Source: Lachnospiraceae bacterium (lineage in GTDB: Bacteria > Bacillota_A > Clostridia > Lachnospirales > Lachnospiraceae). From it: 9,073 nucleotides of DNA. Shown piece after piece: positions 1 through 7,248 of the stretch. Where the stretch lies: the NCBI GenBank assembly GCA_017960415.1, contig JAGCZE010000394.1, positions 1-9,073 on the forward strand. Reading direction: 5' to 3'. The position numbers were made by a program, and so were the translations under genes. The stretch's first letter is position 1. The number at the start of each line of letters is the position of its first letter. The notes beneath the pieces are model-generated. The model was not told where the DNA came from. It worked only from the letters and a program-made list of their open reading frames with translations, and did no database searches.

Positions 1-88
1 TGCACGTCAACTATTGAAAGCGCCGTATACCGAACGGTACGTACGGTGCTGTGAGAGGACGGGAGTTAGTCACTCCCTCCTACTCGAT
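1..88 (+). mobile_element. Group II intron 3' end (domains V and VI), partial
   Basis: Bases 19-50 fold as a domain V. The catalytic AGC (19-21) pairs with GCT (48-50), followed by a G-T wobble (22/47). CCGTA (23-27) pairs with TACGG (42-46), a two-base bulge lies at 40-41, and TACC (28-31) pairs with GGTA (36-39) around a GAAC loop. Bases 53-85 fold as domain VI: GAG pairs with CTC, AGGA with TCCT and GGGAG with CTCCC. A82 is left unpaired on the 3' strand as the branch-point adenosine. With A82 seven bases from the end, the 3' splice site falls after T88, and the intron ends in AT, which fits the AY rule. The intron body and any reverse transcriptase/maturase lie to the left of the window. 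The 3' exon begins with a T-run (89-94). The fold is read directly from the sequence; the exact boundary is inferred. Confidence 0.85.
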
Positions 89-124
89 TTTTTTCATATT
101 ATGATCAAATAGTTGCCACCGCTG

Positions 125-2509
125 TCAGGGTGCCTGCCCGACGGTGATAACTCCGCCTTCGAATACTTCAACTGTCTTATCCGCATGTGTTACGACAATG
201 AGCACGCGGGCCTTTGTTCCGTCAGCTGTTTTCTTGGGAACTTTCAGACTGAATTCGCCGTTTTTATATGTTACCTTTATCTTTGACTTGGAAGTCAGTG
301 TAAATTTCTTGCCGTTATTGGAATATCCGCTGCCTTCTTCGGTCGCAGAGGTTGTAAATACCTTTATCTTGTCTGTCGTTGATGAGCTTCCGTCCGCACA
401 TACAAGAGTATATGCAAGAGTCTTGTCTACCACCGCTTCCTTTGCGGATTCAAGATTAATTGCATCCGACAGACCATTCACACTTACTACTCCGTTTGAA
501 ACAAGGATCGAAACATTGACCTTCTTGCCCGATTCTGCATTCACTACCGCCACATTTACCTTCTGTGTCTTGCCCGTAGTCGGAGCTGAGATCACCTTGA
601 TGACCGCTTTCTGCGTGTCGGAAGAAGGAACTATCTGCACATATCCGCTCTCTTTCACATCCGTCCAGGTAAAAGATGCGTGAGGTGAAAGCTCTGTTCC
701 GTTCGAATTTGCATAGAGAACGATCTGCTCTCCGGGGTTCAGTGCAACATTCTTTACGGTTGCCGTCGCAGCAGCGCCTTTTTGTCTTGTTACGTATATC
801 TTCTTCGGTGCCGTTCCTACCAAAACATCGATATATCCCGAGTCCTGAACTGTATTCTTCTTGTCGACGGCTCCTACCCATACACGCGCTGTACCGGCTG
901 TTTTTCCCGCTGTTACAGTTATGGAATCAGTCGCTTTCTTATAGGCGGCTTTCGCCATATTGGACTTCTTGCCCTTGCCTGAGGAGAATGCACCTTCCGC
1001 ATCGGTAACGGTCGTATCCGTCACGCTCACAACATACTTACATCCATCGGGAAGTGATGCGATGAATTTGCTGATCTCCACAGTCATTGATTTGTTATAA
1101 CGGTCTTCTTTCTTGAAATCCTTGCCGTTGATCCAGATATCGGGTTTTTCGCCGACAGGTTCGGTCTCACCATTGTCATCGTCGTCGTTTTCGTCGGCTT
1201 CACCCCATTCATTGTCATCTTCCTGCGCGGGTGTATCTGAGATCTCATATGAAATGAATGTGCGGTCTTCCCCTGCCATAATGGAATTTATATACAAATT
1301 GAACCATCCGGAAGTAATCGAAGTCGCATATGCATCGCCTTTGGGAAAATTGTATCTTAAGATATTAATTCCAGAAAATTCATCACATCTCACGGAGTTC
1401 AGATTGATATCGTTATCCCAGAAAGTCCAATTATCAAGCGAATTGCACCTGATAATATCCTTTGTGGAAGCTCCGCCTCCCTTATTTCTGTTATTCAGTT
1501 TTGCTCTGCTTTCTCCATATACCGCGGAATATATTACTATCTCATCATCCTTGCCACCCATGGGCAGGAATACATCATTGCCAAAAGCATCCTTGGTTGT
1601 ACCGTATATTCCCATAATCTTCTGGGAAACAACCAGTATTCCCTGCTCTGATATAAGATCATCAGCGGTCATGATACAGAAATTCGCTTTTGTGTTTATC
1701 GTGTTTGCCACTCCGCCAACGATACCGTATCTTGTTGCACCACTTTGTCCGCCTGTCAGCACGCTGAACGGAACACAGACTTCTATCGGTCCTGTGCATG
1801 CAGAACGTGGCGTAACCTGAACAAACTGACCTGAAGAATTGGTTTTTGCAAAAATGATCTTTACGGAAGCATCTCCGGCTTTTACATTTTCCTTTACCGA
1901 AGCGTACAAACCTTTGGGCAGGTTTTCAAACCACCCGGTTGCATCGGTTCCCTTTGCCAAGGCTGCAAATGTATCTCCGACAACGGTGATCTCCACACCG
2001 AGCTTATCCTCCAGCGGAGAACCTACTATACCGTTGACACTGCAATCCATTATAGTTGCCGAAAGACCCGTGCATTTGGAGGTATCCGGATCTTCAAAAA
2101 TGATCTCTCCAATCTCATAAACAGATCCGACAGGTACTTTCAGATCATTCCATTTGCTGCCGCCGGTCTCGGAAAACTGAATCTCCAACTCCTTCGAAGA
2201 CTGGGTGAGCTTTATATCATCGCCGTCAATATAGACCAAAACGGTAAGCCCATTGTGATCGCCCTTTGATAGCGCATTTACCGTACGCAGGGTATAATTT
2301 GAAAGCGGAGCGTTCTTTAATCTGACCACGTTCTTAATATCCGCACCCGCGGCATAATTTGATCTTAATGTAATCTTTGAGGGAATATATATTCCAAACT
2401 GCTTCCCGTCAAAGCTGTGAACCGTTTTTTCTACGACCTTGGGAGTCCCTTCGGTAACTTTTACAGACTTTTCATGCGTGATCTTACCGCTGATCACTAT
2501 GGGGGTCAT
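125..2509 (-). CDS. Modular surface protein, 3' (C-terminal) part of a frame-broken gene
   Basis: This 794-residue frame is very probably the continuation of the gene starting at 4425. The same frame stays open and protein-like upstream of this ATG to 2707, and the ATG has no convincing ribosome binding site or signal peptide. Residues about 1-115 resemble a divergent module (GADIKN at 55-60). Residues about 162-250 are a clear copy of the repeat module, with GTDATGWF at 187-194 and LPKGL at 197-201. Residues about 250-420 are a separate region of unknown fold. Residues 427-453 are a strongly acidic Asp/Glu linker. Residues 455-794 are Thr/Val/Lys-rich beta-type sequence like bacterial Ig-like (BIG-type) domains. 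There is no LPxTG sorting motif and no C-terminal membrane anchor, so attachment is unknown. An adhesin or cell-surface binding role is inferred only from architecture. Confidence 0.75.
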   Translation of the reverse strand: MTPIVISGKITHEKSVKVTEGTPKVVEKTVHSFDGKQFGIYIPSKITLRSNYAAGADIKNVVRLKNAPLSNYTLRTVNALSKGDHNGLTVLVYIDGDDIKLTQSSKELEIQFSETGGSKWNDLKVPVGSVYEIGEIIFEDPDTSKCTGLSATIMDCSVNGIVGSPLEDKLGVEITVVGDTFAALAKGTDATGWFENLPKGLYASVKENVKAGDASVKIIFAKTNSSGQFVQVTPRSACTGPIEVCVPFSVLTGGQSGATRYGIVGGVANTINTKANFCIMTADDLISEQGILVVSQKIMGIYGTTKDAFGNDVFLPMGGKDDEIVIYSAVYGESRAKLNNRNKGGGASTKDIIRCNSLDNWTFWDNDINLNSVRCDEFSGINILRYNFPKGDAYATSITSGWFNLYINSIMAGEDRTFISYEISDTPAQEDDNEWGEADENDDDDNGETEPVGEKPDIWINGKDFKKEDRYNKSMTVEISKFIASLPDGCKYVVSVTDTTVTDAEGAFSSGKGKKSNMAKAAYKKATDSITVTAGKTAGTARVWVGAVDKKNTVQDSGYIDVLVGTAPKKIYVTRQKGAAATATVKNVALNPGEQIVLYANSNGTELSPHASFTWTDVKESGYVQIVPSSDTQKAVIKVISAPTTGKTQKVNVAVVNAESGKKVNVSILVSNGVVSVNGLSDAINLESAKEAVVDKTLAYTLVCADGSSSTTDKIKVFTTSATEEGSGYSNNGKKFTLTSKSKIKVTYKNGEFSLKVPKKTADGTKARVLIVVTHADKTVEVFEGGVITVGQAP

Positions 2510-2610
2510 GGGTGTTTCTTCCGAAATCCCTTCGAATTCCTCATATGAAAGCTGTTTGGGGTCTTCTATTACCGAATTATCATAAACGTAACCGTATGTT
2601 TCACCTTCAC

Positions 2611-4425
2611 TTACAACAAGCGTAAGCTCTGTCTGCGAAGCTTTTGCTTCGTTACACCCTTCATTGGTGTAATAAACCAGTGGTTTCCGTTTGCATAATA
2701 CTCTGTCTTATCGAGATCGAGCCTGGTATAATCATACGCGCCGAGCCAGAATGAAATATTATAGGTTCCGGTTTTGGTCGGAGTACCTTTAAAATAAACC
2801 TGCAGCTGATCCTGATATTCGGCTGAGTTCGCTCTTGTAAAATCAGTCGCCGCGTATGCCTTTACCCCACTGGGAAGATTTTTGAAATACGTAGAAATAT
2901 CTGTTCCTGCCAAGATCTGCTTATTCATGTACAGGGCATAGATCGTCTGATAATCCTGTGCATCCCTGCCTCCCGTAATGCCTACATCAAAAGGATCATC
3001 CGACAGATCCGAATAGAACCCCTGCTTCATCTCGATAGTTCTTTCGGAAATATAAGGTTTGGGACCGATATCCGGATCTCTTGACACAAATACCGCTTTT
3101 CCGTCCGAAGTACTCCATACTCTTACCGGATGTGTCGTCAGATCACTGTCCAAAAGCAGACGTAACTCCTGCGATCCCGTGGTCTTGGCAACACCCGTGA
3201 ACTTACATGTAAAGTAGTCTTCTCCTTCTTGGAAACGAACAATCTCCACCTTCAGAGTGTTTCCGAAGTTTTCGAATGCATATCCGTACCATCCGTCAGA
3301 TTTAAAATTGTATTTTCTGAACCAGTTATAAATACTTGTACCGGGCTCAAGAGTTTTGGCAATGGTACAGTTCTGAAGTCTGAAGGTAACAAGATTATCC
3401 GGAATTTCCTCTCCGACAATGGTTTCAATTGTGACAGGATCAGGTACGGCTCTCGGAGTAACATCATCGCCCTCAATATCGTATTTCCATTTTCCGATAC
3501 GGTAACCGCTGCCTATTCCCGAATAACCCTGTTCGTCCTTGGGTCCGCCATTGATGGCAACATAACCTGCAGGCGTAACAAAATAAATGAAATCGTGCGA
3601 GCCGTGCTGGGGAGTACCCGAAATAGTGACAATAAAGCTTTTATCTCCGATATGTGCTGCGTTTTTTATCGTTGCTTTAAGCCCTTTGGGCAATAATGCC
3701 GAGATATAATCCGAATCGCTGTTGCTCGCGACATGATATGCACCGGTCCTGAACCAGCTGGAAACATCCTGTCCGGCATAAAGATTCGTAATAAGATTTC
3801 CATAGAGCTCGATATTTATATCCACCGGTGTGATAGGTGTTCCCTGCTCTCCGGAGATAACAAGATTATCCGGTGTAACGCCGCCTTTAAGACCATATCC
3901 GTTTCTTATGATATTAAACTTTACACACCCGGTAGTTTCAGGCCATGGACCGCGCTGCTCTTTGGGAATATTTGAACCATACGGAACTCCGAGAAATGAC
4001 ATACAGTGTGATGCTGCAAACCATGGCGTTCCCGTTACAACGAAATGTGCTTCAGTATCGCCATTATGAATGTCTCCTACAGTTTTGAAAGTAAGTCCCA
4101 AAGGGGTAAGATTGTAAATACCCGCCCTTTCGTTTACAAATCCTGTAAACCAGCTTGTAACATCCGTTCCGTCACTACGTTCAAAGTCAAAATAGGCATC
4201 CCTCAATTTAACGCTGAAATAAAACGGCTCTATCGGTTTTCCTACTTCACCGGACAGTTCGCCGTTACAGGTGATCGTAAAATCGACCCATATTGTATCT
4301 GCCTGTACGTTTTGAAAGCTGAAAAAGAAAAACCCCATAACTGTGAGCATTATTGCAGCAAGCAGTTTTCCGCACAGTCCTGTCAAAGTTTTTTTCTTTA
4401 AATCAGTCTTTGTTTGTTTATCCAT
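2611..4425 (-). CDS. Modular surface protein, 5' (N-terminal) part with signal peptide
   Basis: 604-residue frame. The start at 4425 is fixed by AAGGAGGT five bases upstream. The N-terminus is a secretion signal: Lys-rich (residues 1-20), hydrophobic (21-38), with probable cleavage after Val-Gln-Ala (40-42). Four repeat modules of about 100 residues follow, at roughly 58-172, 188-288, 328-425 and 462-562. Each carries a G-T-D-V-S-x-W-F type motif (86-93, 218-225, 362-369, 507-514) and a later G-T-P turn or its degenerate form (132-134, 270-272, about 410, 547-549). LP-x-G appears in modules 2 and 4. The LP-x-G-L ... G-T-P pattern recalls the putative Ig domain family (He_PIG); the assignment is mine and not searched. 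The last 10-20 residues are basic and unlike the rest, as expected after a frameshift. The coding sense continues in the next frame down to 125. Confidence 0.85.
   Translation of the reverse strand: MDKQTKTDLKKKTLTGLCGKLLAAIMLTVMGFFFFSFQNVQADTIWVDFTITCNGELSGEVGKPIEPFYFSVKLRDAYFDFERSDGTDVTSWFTGFVNERAGIYNLTPLGLTFKTVGDIHNGDTEAHFVVTGTPWFAASHCMSFLGVPYGSNIPKEQRGPWPETTGCVKFNIIRNGYGLKGGVTPDNLVISGEQGTPITPVDINIELYGNLITNLYAGQDVSSWFRTGAYHVASNSDSDYISALLPKGLKATIKNAAHIGDKSFIVTISGTPQHGSHDFIYFVTPAGYVAINGGPKDEQGYSGIGSGYRIGKWKYDIEGDDVTPRAVPDPVTIETIVGEEIPDNLVTFRLQNCTIAKTLEPGTSIYNWFRKYNFKSDGWYGYAFENFGNTLKVEIVRFQEGEDYFTCKFTGVAKTTGSQELRLLLDSDLTTHPVRVWSTSDGKAVFVSRDPDIGPKPYISERTIEMKQGFYSDLSDDPFDVGITGGRDAQDYQTIYALYMNKQILAGTDISTYFKNLPSGVKAYAATDFTRANSAEYQDQLQVYFKGTPTKTGTYNISFWLGAYDYTRLDLDKTEYYANGNHWFITPMKGVTKQKLRRQSLRLL
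2636..2651 (-). repeat. Perfect 6-bp hairpin with A4/T4 loop inside the frameshift window
   Basis: CGAAGC and GCTTCG are perfectly complementary and flank a four-base loop (TTTT on the + strand, AAAA in the mRNA). The element sits inside the only interval (2614-2707) where both coding frames are open, so it is a possible place for replication slippage or for a ribosomal or polymerase slip. Confidence 0.6.
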
Positions 4426-4430
4426 CAGAG

Positions 4431-4438
4431 ACCTCCTT
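4431..4438 (-). promoter_or_regulatory. Ribosome binding site of the large surface-protein gene
   Basis: The - strand reads AAGGAGGT, an extended match to the anti-Shine-Dalgarno, five bases before the ATG at 4425. It decides the start and marks this gene as efficiently translated. Confidence 0.85.
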
Positions 4439-4458
4439 GTATTTGGGTTGATCTGCCC

Positions 4459-4491
4459 CCGAAAGGTTACACATCACAATAAGTCTTTCGG
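4459..4491. repeat. 7-bp inverted repeat in the leader of the surface-protein gene
   Basis: CCGAAAG (4459-4465) and CTTTCGG (4485-4491) are perfectly complementary across 19 bases. They lie between the likely -10 box and the ribosome binding site, so they could form an mRNA leader hairpin or a DNA operator. No known riboswitch consensus was recognised. Confidence 0.4.
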
Positions 4492-4493
4492 TA

Positions 4494-4521
4494 ATTGTAC
4501 CACAAAATTTAACCCGTGACA
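4494..4521 (-). promoter_or_regulatory. Candidate promoter for the large surface-protein gene
   Basis: On the - strand TACAAT (4499-4494) is a good -10 box about 70 bases before the start codon. The upstream -35 candidate (TGTCAC, 4521-4516, spacer 16) is weak. A promoter is expected here because a terminator (4573-4608) separates this gene from the one upstream. Two AAACGGT direct repeats (4536-4542 and 4557-4563, 21 bases apart, two helical turns) lie just upstream and could bind a regulator. Confidence 0.35.
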
Positions 4522-4572
4522 CCCGTCTGAAGCTCAAACGGTCGTTATGTATGTCTAAACGGTAAAAACATT

Positions 4573-4608
4573 AAAAAGGGCAGCCTCACATTTAGTTGGA
4601 CTGCCCTT
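4573..4608 (-). terminator. Rho-independent terminator of the truncated surface-protein gene
   Basis: AAGGGCAG (4576-4583) pairs with CTGCCCTT (4601-4608). Read on the - strand, the hairpin is followed by a T-run (4577-4573) and a second T-run nearby. It begins 24 bases after the stop at 4633, so it ends that transcript before the next surface-protein gene. Confidence 0.85.
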
Positions 4609-4632
4609 ATTCTTCTTACAGCTTTTTTAGTT

Positions 4633-5790
4633 TTACTCAATCTTCACATCCGCCGATACCACGCCGGATTTGTTATTATTCTCATCAACGATTCCGAAGG
4701 TTACAACAAGCTTCATAGGTGCGCTGGTTGCATAGGTCGTATCGCTTTCCTTGCCGCCCTTTGCAGTTGCCTTTATACGGATCTGTATCGTACACGAAGA
4801 TGTGATCTTCGGCAGTCCGCCCCATTTGCCCTTTTCGGTATTATATGCTTCAAAGTTCTTGCCGAGCTTCAATTTGCCACCGGAGAGTGTGAACGCACCC
4901 GATGTGACCGCTTCTGCCCTTGCCGCCGCATTGATTATCTGCACTCCGCTTGCGGGCTTCTTATCGGTAGCTCCGGTCCAGATCCTGTAGCACTTGTAAT
5001 CAACGGTTGTGATCAGCTTCTCCTGAGTCATGTTGATGGCTGCATTGGTAACAGTCTGGCCGGAAGCATTCTTGGCATAGATGATAACGTCTTCTCTACC
5101 CTCGTATTCGATCTCCTCACCGGGCTCGGCGTATTTTATCGCACCGGTGACACTTACAAATGCATTCATAGGTTTCCAGCTGTCGTTAAAAACTCTGCTG
5201 GCATTATATACGGTAAAACCCGCCATAAGAGAGTTGGCCCAGTCTCGACTGCTGTTTGAGCCCGTGTAGTAATAAGTACTGCCCCTGTAATTACTGCTTG
5301 AATCAGAGGCAAGATTGGTTCCCGCATATACTTCATAACGGACATTGTCGAACGCCGCATAAACAGGCTCGTCTGCCGGTCCGCTTATATCAAAGCAGCA
5401 GGTCTCAAGCATTTCCGATTCAACCGAATAATAGGAATACCATCCGTAGCCGTAGTTACCGCTTACGTATTTCCCGGGCACCAGAACCACAAGGTAGTTA
5501 TTGCTCTTGTACAGGGGTGTACCCGTAAGCCGGATTGTTGCCGTATTCATGCCGGGAACTATATCGCAGTCAAGTGTTGCGCTGATTCCGACAGGAAGCT
5601 GTCTGGCACGCCCGTCAGCCGCACTCACTCCTCTTCCGGGGAACCAGTCTGAAACATCGGTTCCTTTGTCGATATATTCCGAGAAGAATGCGCTGTCCAT
5701 GGTCAGTTTGATCCTGGTATCTATCGGTGTCCCGACACTTCCCTTGATAACAACGGGATCGATCGCCACCGTGGATTTTTTAAATTCCAT
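4633..5790 (-). CDS. Headless paralog of the modular surface protein
   Basis: 385-residue frame. Residues about 12-105 are one repeat module of the same kind as in the neighbouring gene: GTPI at 20-23, GTDVSDWF at 43-50, LPVGI at 65-69 and GTPLYKS at 90-96. Residues about 140-385 form a Gly/Ser/Tyr-rich then beta-type C-terminal region. RIWTGATDKK (269-278) resembles RVWVGAVDKK (542-551) of the neighbour's C-terminal piece, so the two are probably tandem duplicates. The protein has no signal peptide and only a weak purine-rich stretch before the ATG; the frame is closed by a stop at 5821-5823. The upstream DNA reads as transposase on the other strand. The simplest view is a 5'-truncated gene, probably not secreted and perhaps not expressed. 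Its terminator is intact. Confidence 0.7.
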   Translation of the reverse strand: MEFKKSTVAIDPVVIKGSVGTPIDTRIKLTMDSAFFSEYIDKGTDVSDWFPGRGVSAADGRARQLPVGISATLDCDIVPGMNTATIRLTGTPLYKSNNYLVVLVPGKYVSGNYGYGWYSYYSVESEMLETCCFDISGPADEPVYAAFDNVRYEVYAGTNLASDSSSNYRGSTYYYTGSNSSRDWANSLMAGFTVYNASRVFNDSWKPMNAFVSVTGAIKYAEPGEEIEYEGREDVIIYAKNASGQTVTNAAINMTQEKLITTVDYKCYRIWTGATDKKPASGVQIINAAARAEAVTSGAFTLSGGKLKLGKNFEAYNTEKGKWGGLPKITSSCTIQIRIKATAKGGKESDTTYATSAPMKLVVTFGIVDENNNKSGVVSADVKIE

Positions 5791-5802
5791 ACCGTTTTTT
5801 GC

Positions 5803-6504
5803 TCTTTCAAAGAAAGCTTCTCAAAGAACACTTTTTACCGTTTTCTGAACTCAGTGAAAACAAATTGGCTCAGATTTACTTCTCTTCTTGCAGCAAATAT
5901 CATAAACAAGGATATCAGACCGCTTACTGATGATAAGAGAGCGGATGTCTTTATCGTTGATGATAGTCTCTTCGACCGTAGCAGCTGCAAGAAAACAGAG
6001 CTTGGATCAAGAGTCTTTGACCATGTATCCATGACCTACAGAAAAGGCTACCGTTTGCTGACATTAAGCTGGAGTGACGGGAATACGCTGATTCCTGTCA
6101 ACAGCTGCCTTACTGCATCAAACAAGGATTCAAATGTCATTGGTCCGATCAAAGACTATGACAAAAGAACTATTGCCGGTCAGAGAAGAAATCTTGCTCA
6201 GACAAAGGCACCTGATGCCATGATGAAGCTTATCGATGTTGCAAGTACCGCCGGTCTTTCTGCTAAGTACGTCCTTTTCGATTGCTGGTTTGCAAATCCT
6301 GCCCAGATCACACAGATCAAATCCAGGGATATGGATGCTATCGCAATGATCAAGAAAAGCAGCCGTATCAAATACGAATATGAGGGCAAGACGCTCAATA
6401 TCAAAGAAATCTATGCCCAAAACAAAAAGCGACGCGGCAAGTCAAAGTACCTGCTGCCTAAGTATCTGAGAAATGCACTGCACCATGAAAACAAGGCGGC
6501 ATAA
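5803..6504 (+). pseudogene. DDE transposase remnant (IS4-type), N-terminally and internally deleted
   Basis: The frame encodes a typical DDE transposase core: VDDSLFDRS with the first catalytic Asp, then a conserved block ending SWSDGN, then LFDCWF with the second Asp, then IKKSSRIKY. The GTG at 5854 is not the real start, because transposase-like sequence (FSKNTFYRFLNS) continues upstream in frame to about 5800. The usual N-terminal 80 or so residues are missing there. After KKRRGKSKYLL the sequence passes directly to a short tail ending at 6504. The region that should carry the third catalytic residue (Glu) is absent, so the enzyme should be inactive. The bases around the junction (AAGTACCTG and AAGTATCTG, 12 bases apart) are similar and may mark the deletion. 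Terminal inverted repeats and target duplications were not found. Family naming is from recognition, not a search. Confidence 0.8.
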
Positions 6505-6647
6505 TGTTTTATAAGCTGAAATATTGAATTTTCAAGGAACAAATCCCATTTAGGGTATGGAAGTCTTAGTCACTAATATGCTAAAACGGAAGTTTGATGA
6601 AAAAACCGCAAGATCAGGCCTTGTAATATAATAATAACCGTCAATGT

Positions 6648-6667
6648 CAATAGCAACTTGGCTATTG
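6648..6667. repeat. 7-bp inverted repeat touching the mscL -35 box
   Basis: CAATAGC (6648-6654) and GCTATTG (6661-6667) are perfectly complementary around a six-base loop. The right arm overlaps the -35 hexamer (6665-6670) of the next promoter, the position of an operator. The rest of 6505-6647 is AT-rich flank of the transposase remnant with no gene seen. Confidence 0.45.
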
Positions 6668-6693
6668 CGTTTGAATTTCTCCTGCTTTATAAT
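6665..6693 (+). promoter_or_regulatory. Sigma-A promoter of the mscL operon
   Basis: TTGCGT (6665-6670), a 17-base spacer and a perfect TATAAT (6688-6693). Transcription should start near 6700, leaving a leader of about 75 bases. That leader carries a small hairpin (TGCGC TAT GCGCA, 6748-6760) directly before the ribosome binding site. Confidence 0.8.
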
Positions 6694-6774
6694 ACAAACA
6701 GGGCTGTTGTTGGGGAATTAAGCGGCAGTCACAATCATAATCTTATTTGCGCTATGCGCAGGGAGGAGTAGAAA

Positions 6775-7239
6775 ATGCTGAAGGAATTTAAGAAATTCAT
6801 TCTTCGCGGCAACATGATCGATCTTGCAGTCGGCATGATCATCGGTGCGGCGTTCAACGCCATCGTTTCATCACTTGTCAATGATATCTTTATGCCGATC
6901 CTCGGCCGTATCATCGGCAATACTGATTTTTCAAATCTTTACATTCTGCTCAGTGACGCGGATGTAAAGCCTGCAACACTTGCAGAGGCAAAGGAACTCG
7001 GACTTGCGACACTCAATTACGGAAGCTTTATTACCGCAGTGATCAATTTCCTGCTGATGGCAGTTGTTGTATTCCTGATCGTGAAAGCTATCAACAAGCT
7101 GACCGACAGTGCAAAGAACCTGAAGAAGAAGGACGAGAAGCCCGCAGAGCCTACCACCAAGGTATGTCCTTTCTGCCAGAGCGAGATCAGCATCAAGGCA
7201 ACCAGATGCCCTCATTGTACTTCTGAATTAAAGGATTGA
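6775..7239 (+). CDS. mscL: Large-conductance mechanosensitive channel MscL with C-terminal zinc ribbon
   Basis: MscL opens a wide pore under membrane tension and releases solutes during hypo-osmotic shock. The 154-residue protein starts with the typical FKKFILRGNMIDLAVG segment. The first membrane helix is about 14-40 and includes GMIIGAAFNAIVSSL; a periplasmic loop spans about 48-80; the second helix is about 84-106. A charged Lys-rich stretch (112-124) leads to an added zinc-ribbon-like domain, Cys131-x-x-Cys134 and Cys145-x-x-Cys148, absent from the E. coli type. The ATG is supported by GGGAGGAG at 6761-6768, six bases upstream. It is the first gene after a consensus promoter and is followed nine bases later by the hydrolase gene. 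The function of the ribbon is unknown; it would be cytoplasmic. Confidence 0.95.
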   Translation: MLKEFKKFILRGNMIDLAVGMIIGAAFNAIVSSLVNDIFMPILGRIIGNTDFSNLYILLSDADVKPATLAEAKELGLATLNYGSFITAVINFLLMAVVVFLIVKAINKLTDSAKNLKKKDEKPAEPTTKVCPFCQSEISIKATRCPHCTSELKD

Positions 7240-7248
7240 GGTTAAAAA

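Noticed and set aside
144..683. 179-residue + strand frame
   Set aside because: Antisense shadow of the Thr/Val-rich C-terminal region of the surface protein.
1113..1820. 235-residue + strand frame opposite the surface gene
   Set aside because: Ser/Pro-rich antisense shadow of a clearly coding - strand frame; no ribosome binding site and no domain.
4440..4500. Possible riboswitch in the leader of the surface gene
   Set aside because: Only a simple hairpin is present; no conserved core of c-di-GMP or other known riboswitches was recognised.
5501..5848. 115-residue + strand frame running into the transposase remnant
   Set aside because: It is in a different frame from the transposase and mirrors the surface gene; no start signal.
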